NCBI RefSeq assembly: GCF_900099785.1
Contig: NZ_FNDS01000015.1
Span: forward strand, 1-64,000
Reading direction: 5' to 3'
Source: Pseudomonas panipatensis
GTDB taxonomy: Bacteria; Pseudomonadota; Gammaproteobacteria; Pseudomonadales; Pseudomonadaceae
Length of the DNA: 64,000 nucleotides
Positions 28,453 through 38,399 of the stretch are shown here, piece by piece (position 1 is the stretch's first letter; each line of letters starts with the position of its first letter). The position numbers and the translations under genes are program-made. The notes beneath the pieces were generated by a model. It was not told where the DNA came from. It saw nothing but the letters and a program-made list of their open reading frames with translations, and did not search any database.

Positions 28453-29283
28453 ATGGCCACCATCATGACCCTGCTCAACGAGGCGCAGCTGCCGGACTCC
28501 CCGAGCGCGCGCCTGGACAGTGAACTGCTGCTCGCCGCGGCCCTGGGCAAACCGCGCAGCTTCCTGCGTACCTGGCCGGAGCGGGTGGTCAGCCGCGAGG
28601 CCCACGAGCGGTTCGACGCCTGGCTGGAGCGCCGCCGCGCCGGCGAGCCGGTGGCCTATATCCTTGGCCGCCAGGGCTTCTGGAGCCTGGACCTGGAGGT
28701 CGCGCCGCATACCCTGATCCCGCGCCCGGATACCGAGTTGCTGGTGGAAAGCGCGCTGCAACTGTTGCCGGCCAGCCCGGCGCGCGTGCTCGACCTGGGC
28801 ACCGGCACCGGCGCCATCGCCCTGGCCCTGGCCTGCGAGCGCCTGAGCTGGCGGGTGCTGGGCGTCGACCGTATTCCCGAGGCCGTGGCCCTGGCCGAGC
28901 GCAACCGTGAGCGGCTGCGCCTGGGCAACGTCGCCTTCCGCCAGAGCCATTGGTTCTCCGCTCTCGCTGGCGAGCGTTTCGCGATGATCGTCGGCAATCC
29001 GCCGTATATCCCCAGCAGCGACCCGCACCTGCGCGAGGGCGATGTGCGCTTCGAGCCGAAGAGTGCCTTGGTCGCCGGGCAGGACGGCCTCGACGATATC
29101 CGCCAGATCGTTCGCGAGGCGCCAGCGTATCTGGACGCCGGCGGCTGGCTGCTGCTCGAACACGGCTATGACCAGGCCGAGGCGGTGCGCGATCTGCTGC
29201 TCAGTGGCGGATTCACCCAGGTCGAAAGCCGCCGCGACCTCGCTGGCCATGAGCGCATCAGCCTGGGGCGGCTGCCATGCTGA
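28453..29283 (+). CDS. prmC: release factor glutamine methyltransferase
   Basis: 276 residues. The N-terminal helical domain is followed by a Rossmann methyltransferase with SAM motif LDLGTGTGAIAL and catalytic NPPY near residue 180. It methylates the Gln of GGQ in RF1 and RF2. It lies 11 bases after prfA, its substrate's gene. Confidence 0.96.
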   Translation: MATIMTLLNEAQLPDSPSARLDSELLLAAALGKPRSFLRTWPERVVSREAHERFDAWLERRRAGEPVAYILGRQGFWSLDLEVAPHTLIPRPDTELLVESALQLLPASPARVLDLGTGTGAIALALACERLSWRVLGVDRIPEAVALAERNRERLRLGNVAFRQSHWFSALAGERFAMIVGNPPYIPSSDPHLREGDVRFEPKSALVAGQDGLDDIRQIVREAPAYLDAGGWLLLEHGYDQAEAVRDLLLSGGFTQVESRRDLAGHERISLGRLPC

Positions 29284-30032
29284 GCGACCAGGAGCTGCTG
29301 CGTTACAGCCGGCAGATCCTCTTGCCGCAAATCGACATCGACGGCCAACTGCGCCTCAAACAGGCGCGGGCGCTGATCGTCGGCCTTGGCGGCCTCGGCT
29401 CTCCAGTGGCGCTGTACCTGGCCGCGGCCGGCGTCGGTGAACTGCACCTGGCCGATTTCGATACGGTGGACATGACCAACCTGCAGCGCCAAGTCTTGCA
29501 CGATAGCACCCAGGTCGGCCGCAGCAAGGTGGATTCGGCGATCACCCGGCTGAGCGCGCTGAATCCGCAAGTGCGCCTGGTCGCCCATCGTCAGGCGCTG
29601 GATGTGGACAGCCTGGCCGCCGTGCTGCAACAGGTCGATCTGGTCCTCGATTGCTGCGACAACTTCACCACCCGCGAGGCGGTCAACGCTGCCTGCGTGG
29701 CGGCCGGCAAGCCATTGGTCAGCGGCGCGGCCATCCGCCTCGAAGGCCAGCTCTCGGTGTTCGATCCGCGCCGCGACGACAGTCCTTGCTACCACTGCCT
29801 GTACGGCCACGGCAGCGAAGCCGAACTGACCTGCAGCGAGGCCGGCGTGGCGGGCCCGCTGGTTGGCCTGGTCGGCAGCCTGCAGGCGCTTGAGGCACTG
29901 AAATTGCTGGCCGGCTTCGGCGAGCCGCTGGTCGGGCGCCTGCTGCTGATCGATGCCCTCTCCACACGGTTCCGCGAGTTGCGCGTCAAGCGCGATCCGC
30001 AGTGCCCGGTGTGCGGCGCTCGGCATGGCTGA
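29277..30032 (+). CDS. moeB: MoeB/ThiF-family adenylyltransferase
   Basis: 251 residues. The nucleotide-binding VGLGGLGSP, the conserved [13 protein letters not shown] and a possible catalytic Cys in ELTCSEAGV are present. Zinc pairs CYHC and CPVC bracket the C-terminal part. These enzymes adenylate the C-terminus of a sulfur-carrier protein (MoaD or ThiS); context does not decide which. It overlaps prmC by seven bases and murI by eight. Confidence 0.92.
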   Translation: MLSDQELLRYSRQILLPQIDIDGQLRLKQARALIVGLGGLGSPVALYLAAAGVGELHLADFDTVDMTNLQRQVLHDSTQVGRSKVDSAITRLSALNPQVRLVAHRQALDVDSLAAVLQQVDLVLDCCDNFTTREAVNAACVAAGKPLVSGAAIRLEGQLSVFDPRRDDSPCYHCLYGHGSEAELTCSEAGVAGPLVGLVGSLQALEALKLLAGFGEPLVGRLLLIDALSTRFRELRVKRDPQCPVCGARHG

Positions 30033-30819
30033 TTCGGCGCCTGTCGGCGTATTCGACTCCGGTGTCGGCGGTCTGTCGGTGCTGCGGGAAATTCGTGCGC
30101 TGCTGCCCAACGAGTCGTTGATCTATCTCGCCGATTGCGGACATGTGCCCTATGGCGAGAAGTCTCCGGAGTACATCCGCGAACGCTGCCGAGCTATCGC
30201 CGAGTTTCTGCTGAGCCAGGGCTGCAAGACGCTGGTGCTCGCTTGCAACACCGCCACCGCGGCGGCGGCGGGGGATTTGCGCGAGCGGTATCCGCAGTTG
30301 CCGATCCTGGCCATGGAGCCAGCGGTGAAGCCGGCCGCCGCCGCCACGCGTAGCGGCGTGGTGGGCGTCCTGGCGACCACCGGGACATTGAAGAGCGCGC
30401 GCTTCGCGGCCTTGCTCGACCGCTTCGCCAGCGACGTCAAGGTTGTCACCCAGCCGTGCCCGGGGCTGGTGGAGCGCATCGAGGCTGGCGATCTGAGCGG
30501 CCCGCTGGTGCGTGATCTGCTGCAGGGGTTCCTGCGCCCATTGCTCGCGGAAGGCTGCGACACGCTGATTCTCGGCTGCACCCATTACCCCTTTCTCAAG
30601 CCGCTGCTCGGCGAACTCCTGCCGCCGGGGGTGACGCTGATCGATACCGGTGCCGCGGTGGCCCGTCATCTGCAACGCTCGCTGATCAGTCGCGGCCTGG
30701 ACGCTGCCGGCCCGGCCCGGCGCACGCAATTCTGGACCAGCGGCCCCAGCGAGAGTCTGGAGCGGGTGCTGCCGGTGCTTTGGGGTTGCCGTGAGCCCGT
30801 GCACTTTTTTGCCGGCTGA
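30025..30819 (+). CDS. murI: glutamate racemase
   Basis: 264 residues from [20 protein letters not shown]. The catalytic cysteines are in LACNTATA and LGCTHYPFL. It makes D-glutamate for peptidoglycan. The start overlaps the end of moeB by eight bases and is preferred to a longer frame from 29953 that has no family homology before this Met. Confidence 0.95.
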   Translation: MADSAPVGVFDSGVGGLSVLREIRALLPNESLIYLADCGHVPYGEKSPEYIRERCRAIAEFLLSQGCKTLVLACNTATAAAAGDLRERYPQLPILAMEPAVKPAAAATRSGVVGVLATTGTLKSARFAALLDRFASDVKVVTQPCPGLVERIEAGDLSGPLVRDLLQGFLRPLLAEGCDTLILGCTHYPFLKPLLGELLPPGVTLIDTGAAVARHLQRSLISRGLDAAGPARRTQFWTSGPSESLERVLPVLWGCREPVHFFAG

Positions 30820-30887
30820 GTAACGCAGAATTTCCTTGGCGGTAACTTTCTTCTTGCATTCTGTCAGCGCGTTTCGGGAACTCGCCT

Positions 30888-30893
30888 TATAAT
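30888..30893 (+). promoter_or_regulatory. pagL promoter -10 box
   Basis: A consensus TATAAT 54 bases before the pagL ATG. No good -35 lies 17 bases upstream (CAGCGC), which would fit a gene needing an activator. P. aeruginosa pagL is known to be PhoP-controlled; I could not see a clear PhoP box here. Confidence 0.45.
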
Positions 30894-30946
30894 TCTTGGC
30901 TATTCGCGGGGAGTTTTCATTCAACTAATCCATAAGGATCTATCCG

Positions 30947-31468
30947 ATGAAGAAGTTACTCTCGCTGGCCGCTTTGGCCGCACTCGTATGGGGCGTTGCG
31001 GGTAGCGCTCAGGCAGTGAACTTCAGTGCTGCCGTTGGTGAAACCAGTCAGAGCGACCTGACCCTGCGCCTGGGGGCTGGCTTCGACTGGGACAAGAACT
31101 GGTGGCAGAGCAGCGTCGGCCACCTGACCGGCTACTGGGATGCGGGCTACACCTATTGGGGCGCCGGAAGCCGTGCCGGTGGCCGTCACTCCCTGTCCTT
31201 CGCACCGGTATTCGTCTATCAGTTCAACGGTGATTCGGTGCAGCCCTTCATCGAGGCAGGCATCGGCGTGGCCGGCTTCACCGGCTCCGAAGTCGGTGAC
31301 CATGACCTGGGCAGCGCCTTCGCCTTCGAGGACCGTATCGGCGTCGGCGTGAAGTTCGGTGGCGGTCAGGCGCTCGGTGTGCGCGCCATCCACTATTCCA
31401 ACGCCGGCATGGCCGAACCCAACGAGGGTATCGAGTCCTATAGCCTGTTCTACAGCCTGCCGCTGTAA
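30947..31468 (+). CDS. pagL: lipid A 3-O-deacylase PagL
   Basis: 173 residues with a 23-residue signal peptide ending AQA. The mature 150 residues match the PagL barrel. The catalytic triad is in place: H149, S151 and E163, equal to mature H126, S128 and E140 of the P. aeruginosa enzyme. It sits in the outer membrane and removes the 3-linked acyl chain of lipid A, changing Toll-like-receptor and polymyxin responses. It ends in a C-terminal aromatic/Leu strand. It lies between murI and phr, as in P. aeruginosa. Confidence 0.93.
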   Translation: MKKLLSLAALAALVWGVAGSAQAVNFSAAVGETSQSDLTLRLGAGFDWDKNWWQSSVGHLTGYWDAGYTYWGAGSRAGGRHSLSFAPVFVYQFNGDSVQPFIEAGIGVAGFTGSEVGDHDLGSAFAFEDRIGVGVKFGGGQALGVRAIHYSNAGMAEPNEGIESYSLFYSLPL

Positions 31469-31485
31469 GTTCTGGCGCTGGAATG

Positions 31486-31516
31486 AAAAAAGCCGGACCT
31501 GGTGTCCGGCTTTTTT
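31486..31516. terminator. bidirectional terminator pagL/phr
   Basis: A 13-bp stem (31486-31498 with 31504-31516), loop CTGGT, flanked by A and T runs. It serves pagL on the plus strand and the photolyase operon on the minus strand. Confidence 0.9.
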
Positions 31517-31529
31517 GTGCCCGAGGGAT

Positions 31530-32972
31530 TCACTCCAGGTCCGCTGCCAGCTTCTTGGGCAGGTTCTGGAAGGCCGCCAGGGCGCGCTCCCGGCTCAACG
31601 CCAGGTCGACTATCGGCTTGGCATAGCCGCTGACGCCGAACAGCCCGAGGCTGGCCGGGTCATGGATGGCGCGATCGTCCAGGTGCGCCAGCTCCGGCAG
31701 CCAGTAGCGCAGGAAGCGCCCCTGCGGGTCGAACTTCGCCGACTGGCTCAATGGGTTGAAGATGCGAAAGTAGGGCGCCGCATCGGTGCCGGTGGACGCG
31801 CTCCACTGCCAGCCGCCGTTGTTCGCCGCCAGGTCGCCGTCGATCAGGTGGCGCATGAACCAGCGCTCGCCGACGCGCCAGTCGATCAGCAGGTTCTTGG
31901 TCAGGAACATCGCCACCACCATGCGCAGACGGTTGTGCATCCAGCCGCTGGCGAGCAACTGGCGCATCGCTGCATCGACGATGGGAATGCCGGTCCGGCC
32001 CTGCTGCCAGGCCTCCAGCTCGGCTGGCGCGTCACGCCAGGGCAGGGCTTCGGTTTCCAGGCGGAAGGCGCGGTGTCGGCTGACCCGCGGATAGCCGACC
32101 AGGATGTGTTTGTAGAACTCACGCCAGAGCAGCTCATTGATCCAGGCGACCGCGCCGGGATTGCCCGTCTCGAACTCGCCGCCGTTGTTGCTCAGCGCGG
32201 CATGCAAGCACTGCCTGGGCGAGAGCACGCCGCTGGCCAGGTAGGGCGATAGTCGGCTGGTGCCCTCGACGGCGGGCAGGTCGCGCACCGCGTGGTAACG
32301 CCGCAGCTCGTCCTCGGCGAAGGTCGCCAGGCGCGCGCGCGCCGCGCGCTCGCCAGCCGGCCAGAACTCGCGGGCCAGGGGAGGGATGTCCTGGAATCCG
32401 TCGATGTGCTCCGGCAACGGGTCGCTGACGATGGCCAGGGGCGCCTGTGCGCGCGGCGCCGGCAGGCAGGGCGGCAGCGCCGTGGCCAGGCGCTGGTAGC
32501 AGACCTTGCGGAACTGGCTGAATACCTGGAAGTAGCCGCCGCCGCGGGTCAGCACGCTGCCGGGGGCGAAGAGCAACTGGTCGAGGTAGCGCTGGAAGGC
32601 GATGCCGGCGGCTTCCAGGGTCCGCTGCACGGCCTGATCGCGCCGGCTCTCGTTGATCCCGTATTCCTCGTTGACCCTGACCGCGGTTATGCCGTGCTCG
32701 CGGCAGACGGCCAGCAGGGCTTGTGGCGCCTGGCTCCAGTCCTGCGCGGTGCGCACCAGCAGCGGGATATTCAGTCGCTGCAGATCGCGCTGCAGCTCGT
32801 GCAGGTTGCGCAGCCAGAAGTCGATCTTGCCGGGGGCATCGTCGTGTTCGCGCCATTGCTGCGGGCTGAGCAGGTAGAAGGCGATCACCGGCCCGCGTTC
32901 GGCCGCCGCATGCAGCGCGGTGTTGTCATGAATACGCAGGTCGCTGCGCAGCCAGAGCAGTTGCCGCGTCAT
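31530..32972 (-). CDS. phrB: deoxyribodipyrimidine photolyase
   Basis: 480 residues from MTRQLLWLRSDLRIHDN. An N-terminal antenna domain (about 1-130) is followed by the FAD domain with GTSRLSPYLASGVLSPRQ and WMHNRLRMVVAMFLTKNLLIDWR. It splits UV-induced cyclobutane dimers using blue light. The Trp-rich electron-transfer region (GWQWSASTGTDAAPYFRIFNP, read in two overlapping parts) is intact. It is last in an operon with a MerR regulator (four-base overlap) and a RudS-like desulfidase. Confidence 0.95.
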   Translation of the reverse strand: MTRQLLWLRSDLRIHDNTALHAAAERGPVIAFYLLSPQQWREHDDAPGKIDFWLRNLHELQRDLQRLNIPLLVRTAQDWSQAPQALLAVCREHGITAVRVNEEYGINESRRDQAVQRTLEAAGIAFQRYLDQLLFAPGSVLTRGGGYFQVFSQFRKVCYQRLATALPPCLPAPRAQAPLAIVSDPLPEHIDGFQDIPPLAREFWPAGERAARARLATFAEDELRRYHAVRDLPAVEGTSRLSPYLASGVLSPRQCLHAALSNNGGEFETGNPGAVAWINELLWREFYKHILVGYPRVSRHRAFRLETEALPWRDAPAELEAWQQGRTGIPIVDAAMRQLLASGWMHNRLRMVVAMFLTKNLLIDWRVGERWFMRHLIDGDLAANNGGWQWSASTGTDAAPYFRIFNPLSQSAKFDPQGRFLRYWLPELAHLDDRAIHDPASLGLFGVSGYAKPIVDLALSRERALAAFQNLPKKLAADLE

Positions 32973-33925
32973 CTTCTTCCTCCTTGCAGCAGGCCGAGTT
33001 GATCGAGTTGCTCGCGCACGTCCAGCGGGCTTTCCGCCAGATGCAGGTCGGGCAGGCTGCTTTCGCGCAATTCGATCAGCTCCACGTAGTGAATGTTGAC
33101 CGCACTGCCGGCCAGCAGGATCGGACCCTGGCAGCCGTTGAGCTGGCGCGGCAGCTGCGGGAGGTTGAGCGCCTGGGAAGAGAACAGCACCAGGGCGCGT
33201 GGTTGCAGGCGTTGCTCGGCGAGGGCGAGTTCGCCGGTGGGCAGCGGGCCGTCCAGCACCCGAACCGGGCAGCCGGCGCTGCTGGCCAGCCAGGCGCACA
33301 GCCAATGGCCGGTTTCCTGCGGTAGTTCGGAGTGATTGATCAGCAACAGCGGCGCTCCCTGCTGCTGGCGGTTGTGGTGATACAGGCGGCTGCCCAGCTT
33401 GCTGCGCAGCCAGGCGTGATAGAACAGGCGCTCCAGTGTGCTGCCGAACTGGCCTTGCCAACGCTGCCGCAGCTCCGCCTCCAGGGGCAGCATCAGGTGT
33501 TCGCAGAGGGTTTGCGCCGGGTAGATGGACAGGGCGCCATTGAACAGTTCGTCGAGCTGGCGTTCATCCACCTGGGCGATGGCGCTGAGCGCCTGGTACA
33601 GCAGCGTGTTCCAGGGGGATGCGCCGCTTGGCGCGGGGTCGCGTTGGTCGTCGAGGAGCCCGCGGACTTTGCTGACCGCGACGCCGCGCTCCAGCCAGGT
33701 GAGCACTTGCTGCACCCGTGAGATCTGCTCGTTGGAGTACAGCCGGTGTCCCTTGGCCGTGCGCATAGGCACGATCAGGCCGTAGCGGCGTTCCCAGGCG
33801 CGCAGGGTCACCGGGTTGACCCCGGTGCGCCGGGCAACTTCGCGGATCGGCAACCAGCCGGCTGCCAGTGCCTGGTGATAGTCGGCCGGTGGAGCGAAGG
33901 GCAGGCTGTCGTGCTCAGATGGCAT
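32969..33925 (-). CDS. MerR/LitR-family light-response regulator
   Basis: 318 residues. A MerR helix-turn-helix (about 24-93: IREVARRTGVNPVTLRAWER, RRYGLIVP) is followed by a domain shaped like the cobalamin-binding domain of CarH/LitR. The E-x-H-x-x-G cobalt-ligand motif is not seen; the matching place seems to be NHSELPQETG. I therefore place it with the cobalamin-independent LitR homologues (PplR type) of P. putida that act with a short LOV photoreceptor. It sits directly before phrB and after the desulfidase gene (11-base overlap), so it probably controls its own operon. Confidence 0.8.
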   Translation of the reverse strand: MPSEHDSLPFAPPADYHQALAAGWLPIREVARRTGVNPVTLRAWERRYGLIVPMRTAKGHRLYSNEQISRVQQVLTWLERGVAVSKVRGLLDDQRDPAPSGASPWNTLLYQALSAIAQVDERQLDELFNGALSIYPAQTLCEHLMLPLEAELRQRWQGQFGSTLERLFYHAWLRSKLGSRLYHHNRQQQGAPLLLINHSELPQETGHWLCAWLASSAGCPVRVLDGPLPTGELALAEQRLQPRALVLFSSQALNLPQLPRQLNGCQGPILLAGSAVNIHYVELIELRESSLPDLHLAESPLDVREQLDQLGLLQGGRR

Positions 33926-34877
33926 TGCGCAGCCCCAGGGTTTCGGGATGGGGTTGCAGGTAGGCCTGGCGGTTGATGTAGGGATTCGGGTGAAGCCTGA
34001 AGTGATGCTTGAGCAGGGTCAGCGGCACCACCAGTGGCACCACGCCGACGCGGTACTGCTCGATCACCGCCAGCAGTTCGCGCTTGTCGTCCGCCGCCAA
34101 TTGGAGCTTCAGGTAGCCGGCGAGGTGTAGCAGTACGTTGGCGTGGCTTCCGCGCGAGGCGCAGCTACGCATGGCGTCGGCGAAGATCCGGTAGTAGCGC
34201 GGAGCGAAGCTCTGCGGATCCTGGCTGCCGATCTCGGCGAGCATGCGCCCGAGCGACGCGTACTGGCGCGGATGGTGGGCCAGCAACTGGTATTTGTAGC
34301 GCGAATGGAAGTCGAGGATGCCCTTGCGGGTCAGCCCCTCGCGGTTCAAGGCCTGCCATTCGAGGTGTGCGAAGACCCGCGTGAGGAAGTTCTCGCGCAA
34401 CTGCGGGTCGTTCAAGCGGCCTTCTTCCTCCACCGGCAACTCCGGGCGTGCCGCGCAGAAGGCTTCGGCGTACAGGCCGCGGCCACCCGGCGGCAGCGGG
34501 TGGCCAGATTCGCCGTAGACCTTGACCCGATGCAGGCCGCAGGAGGGCGACTGCTGCATGAAGATGTAGCCGACGATGTCCTGCTGCCGCTGCGCCTGTT
34601 CCTGCCCGTAGCCGCGCAGGGCGTCACTGTGGTCGATGAGGTCGCCGCGGCTGGTCACGGCGCGTGGCGCCGCCGGGTCGCCGCTCAGGTGGATGGCCGG
34701 CCGCGGTACGCCCAGGCCGATGGCCACCTCCGGGCACAGCGGGACGAAGTCGAAGTGCTGGCTGAGGACATCGATGCATAGCCGCGATGCTTTGTGCCCA
34801 CCGTTGAAGCGGACGCTCTCGCCCAGCAGGCAAGCACTGATACCCAGCTTGGGTTTGGTGGGGGTGGAGGAGGCCAT
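33915..34877 (-). CDS. rudS: TudS/DUF523-DUF1722 desulfidase (RudS-like)
   Basis: 320 residues from MASSTPTKPK. The N-terminal DUF523/TudS half (about 10-160) has three conserved Cys: SACLLGE, LCPEVAIG and SPSCGLH, the ligands of the [4Fe-4S] cluster in TudS. The C-terminal half (about 190-320) is DUF1722. TudS removes sulfur from thiouracil; TudS-DUF1722 fusions (RudS) were reported to remove 4-thiouridine from tRNA. It heads the operon with the LitR-like regulator and photolyase. The start at 34877 is preferred over 34955, which would lie inside the promoter. Confidence 0.8.
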   Translation of the reverse strand: MASSTPTKPKLGISACLLGESVRFNGGHKASRLCIDVLSQHFDFVPLCPEVAIGLGVPRPAIHLSGDPAAPRAVTSRGDLIDHSDALRGYGQEQAQRQQDIVGYIFMQQSPSCGLHRVKVYGESGHPLPPGGRGLYAEAFCAARPELPVEEEGRLNDPQLRENFLTRVFAHLEWQALNREGLTRKGILDFHSRYKYQLLAHHPRQYASLGRMLAEIGSQDPQSFAPRYYRIFADAMRSCASRGSHANVLLHLAGYLKLQLAADDKRELLAVIEQYRVGVVPLVVPLTLLKHHFRLHPNPYINRQAYLQPHPETLGLRNAI

Positions 34878-34890
34878 GGCCGTGGAGTCC

Positions 34891-34967
34891 TGTACAGAAT
34901 GGAACTGCTTGTACAACTTTCTGCTCAGGATAGGACAATACCTGTACAAGTACAAATGTCATGTACA
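34891..34967 (-). promoter_or_regulatory. rudS operon promoter with four TGTACA sites
   Basis: TGTACA occurs at 34891, 34910, 34943 and 34962; the pairs are 19 bases apart start to start. On the minus strand TTGTAC (34950-34955) and TATCCT (34927-34932), 17 bases apart, form a plausible -35/-10, with the -35 inside an overlapping TGTACT half-site. The nearest site is 14 bases before the ATG. Confidence 0.7.
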
Positions 34968-35033
34968 GGTTATTGCTGCGGCAGTGGCGTTCGGTAAGCA
35001 GGGGCGGAGGCCCCGCGAGGGGCCCTGTGGCAA

Positions 35034-36032
<999 letters not shown>

Positions 36033-36043
36033 TTACTGTTGTC

Positions 36044-36091
36044 AGAGTAGCGAGTCGATCAATCTTGTACAATTGCTTTATTTTGTATAAT
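36044..36091. promoter_or_regulatory. divergent promoter with TGTACA-N12-TGTATA operator
   Basis: TGTACA (36066-36071) and TGTATA (36084-36089) fit the T(G/A)TACA-N12-TGTA(C/T)A motif I recall for the P. putida LitR homologue. Minus strand: -35 TTGTAC (36067-36072) and -10 TACTCT (36044-36049), 17 apart, drive the renalase gene. Plus strand: perfect -10 TATAAT (36086-36091) faces the SDR-hemH genes. Confidence 0.72.
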
Positions 36092-36282
36092 TGTGCGGCT
36101 GCCATTCGGATAAGATGACCGGCTTTCGATCCAGCGTGCTCCGCATTGCCTTCGGACGCTGCACCGTCGATTTCCGGCTCTTACAGCGTAGACGGTCGGG
36201 ATTGCCAGACAGTCCTGCGATGCAAGTGCCGTTCCCTCGTCCAGACTGATGGTAGGGATAGCCCCTTGGAAAGGAGTAGGTC

Positions 36283-37185
36283 ATGCACATTCTGTTGACG
36301 GGCGGTACCGGACTGATCGGCCGCCGGCTGTGCCGGCACTGGAGCCTCGCGGGGCATCGGTTGACGGTGCTCAGCCGTCGTCCCGAGCGCGTCGCGGCGC
36401 TGTGCGGCGAGTCCGTGCGCGGTATCGCCGGATTCGATGAGTTGGCTGACGAACCCTTGGACGCGGTGGTCAACCTGGCCGGCGAACCCATTGCCGAGCG
36501 CCCCTGGACGCCCCGTCGCAAGGCGCTCCTGTGGGACAGCCGGGTGCGCCTGACCGAGCGCCTGGTGGAATGGCTGGAGACGCGCGCGCAGCGCCCCGCG
36601 GTGCTGATCAGCGGCTCGGCGGTCGGTTGGTACGGCGATGCCGGGGAGCGCCCGCTGGATGAATCGAGCGCGGCTGCCGGTGAGGATTTCGCCAGCGAGC
36701 TGTGCCTGGCCTGGGAGCAGATCGCGGTGGAAGCCGAAGCCCTGGGGATCCGCGTGGTGCGCTTGCGCACCGGGCTGGTGCTGGCGCCGGAGGGCGGTTT
36801 CCTCAAGCGCATGTTGCCGGCGTTTCGCGCCGGACTGGGAGGGAAGCTGGGCAGTGGTCGGCAATGGATGCCCTGGGTGCATATCGAGGACATCGTCGGC
36901 CTGATCGATTTTCTCTTGCACCAGCCCGCTGCCAGCGGTCCGTATAATGCCTGCGCGCCGCAGCCGGTGCGCAACCGTGATTTCACCCAGGCGCTGGGCC
37001 AGGCCTTGCACCGGCCGACCCTGCTGGGCGTGCCGGCCTTCGCCCTGCGCATGCTGCTCGGCGAGCTGGCGGTGCTGTTGCTGGGCGGCCAGCGGGTGCA
37101 CCCGAAGCGCTTGCTGGAAGCCGGTTTCGTGTTCCGCTACAACGATTTTCCGGCTGCCCTCGCCGATGTCTTGCGGCATCGCTGA
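36283..37185 (+). CDS. TIGR01777-family SDR epimerase (YfcH-like)
   Basis: 300 residues. The nucleotide motif GGTGLIGRRL is near residues 7-16; WDSRVRLTERLVEWL, SAVGWYGDAGERPLDE and the C-terminal DUF1731-like tail follow. The family is conserved with photolyase or hemH in many bacteria, but its reaction is unknown. The ribosome site AAGGAG is good. The 5' leader from the TATAAT at 36086 would be about 185 bases. It lies 37 bases before hemH and is probably co-transcribed. Confidence 0.85.
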   Translation: MHILLTGGTGLIGRRLCRHWSLAGHRLTVLSRRPERVAALCGESVRGIAGFDELADEPLDAVVNLAGEPIAERPWTPRRKALLWDSRVRLTERLVEWLETRAQRPAVLISGSAVGWYGDAGERPLDESSAAAGEDFASELCLAWEQIAVEAEALGIRVVRLRTGLVLAPEGGFLKRMLPAFRAGLGGKLGSGRQWMPWVHIEDIVGLIDFLLHQPAASGPYNACAPQPVRNRDFTQALGQALHRPTLLGVPAFALRMLLGELAVLLLGGQRVHPKRLLEAGFVFRYNDFPAALADVLRHR

Positions 37186-37222
37186 TGGGCGCCGTTCTGC
37201 CACGTTTTCCTAAGGATGATGC

Positions 37223-38248
37223 ATGACCCTGAACGCCCTCCTGCTGGTCAACCTAGGCTCGCCGGCTTCGCCGCAGGTGGCGGATGTACGCCGCTATCTC
37301 GACGAGTTCCTCATGGACCCTTATGTGGTCGATCTGCCCTGGCCGCTGCGCCGCCTGCTGGTGTCGCTGATCCTGATCAAGCGGCCGGAGGCCTCGGCCC
37401 ATGCCTATTCCTCGATCTGGTGGGACGAGGGCTCGCCACTGATCGTGCTCAGCCGGCGCTTGCAGCAGGCCATGCGCAAGCACTGGCGTCACGGCCCGGT
37501 TGCGCTGGCCATGCGCTATGGCGATCCCTCCATGGAGAACGCGCTGCTCGACCTCTATGAGCAAGGCATCCGCCGAGTGACGCTGGCGCCGCTGTACCCG
37601 CAGTTCGCCGATAGCACGACCACCACCGTGATCGCCCAGGCCCGTGGGCTGATCCGCCAGCTCGGCCTGCGTGGCATGGAGTTGCTGGTGTTGCCGCCGT
37701 TCTATGCCGAGCCGGAGTACCAGCAGGCGTTGCTGGCGAGCGTCCTGCCTTATCTGGAGCAGCCCTACGACCACTTGCTGATGAGCTTCCATGGCCTGCC
37801 CGAACGGCATATCCGCAAACTGGTCCGCGACCGCAATCACGATCTCAGTGCCACCAGTAGCCACCGCGTGCGCTCCGAGGTGCTGGCGCTCTGTTACCGC
37901 AGCCAGTGCCTGCGCACCGCGGAAATCCTCGCCGAGTCGGCCGGGCTGGAAAAAGGCCGCTGGTCGGTGTCCTTCCAGTCGCGCCTGGGCCGCGACAAAT
38001 GGATCGAGCCATACACCGAGACGCGCCTCGACGAACTCGCCAAGCGGGGCGTGAAGCGCCTGCTGGTGATGTGCCCGGCGTTCGTCGCCGACTGCATCGA
38101 GACCCTGGAGGAAATCGGCCAGCGCGGCCGCGAGCAGTTCATCGAAGCCGGTGGCGAGGAACTGGTGCTGATTCCCTGCCTGAACGACCAGCAGGTCTGG
38201 GCCATGGCCCTGAGCCGCCTCTGCGAGCGCCTGCCGGAACCGCTCTGA
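37223..38248 (+). CDS. hemH: ferrochelatase
   Basis: 341 residues. LLLVNLGSP at the N-terminus, the active-site His in [13 protein letters not shown] (near 190) and a C-terminal [16 protein letters not shown] segment define it. It inserts Fe(II) into protoporphyrin IX. TAAGGA lies eight bases upstream of the ATG. Its placement beside the light-response genes makes sense because protoporphyrin is a photosensitiser. A stem-loop without U run (38261-38292) follows. Confidence 0.95.
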   Translation: MTLNALLLVNLGSPASPQVADVRRYLDEFLMDPYVVDLPWPLRRLLVSLILIKRPEASAHAYSSIWWDEGSPLIVLSRRLQQAMRKHWRHGPVALAMRYGDPSMENALLDLYEQGIRRVTLAPLYPQFADSTTTTVIAQARGLIRQLGLRGMELLVLPPFYAEPEYQQALLASVLPYLEQPYDHLLMSFHGLPERHIRKLVRDRNHDLSATSSHRVRSEVLALCYRSQCLRTAEILAESAGLEKGRWSVSFQSRLGRDKWIEPYTETRLDELAKRGVKRLLVMCPAFVADCIETLEEIGQRGREQFIEAGGEELVLIPCLNDQQVWAMALSRLCERLPEPL

Positions 38249-38399
38249 CGATCCTGCCTCGGCGCCCCCGCGGCCATCAGCCAGGGGGCGCCATGCGCAT
38301 TCAGCTACCTGATAGTGCGCGCGGGCAGCCGCTGGCCGTGCCTAAGCTGGACCTTCTCCCCATCGCTCGAGCCGCGTTGGCGGCGTACAGGAGTCCGGC

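Noticed and set aside
30826..30866. Possible sigma-54 promoter before pagL
   Set aside because: GG and GC elements are 13 or 16 bases apart instead of 10.
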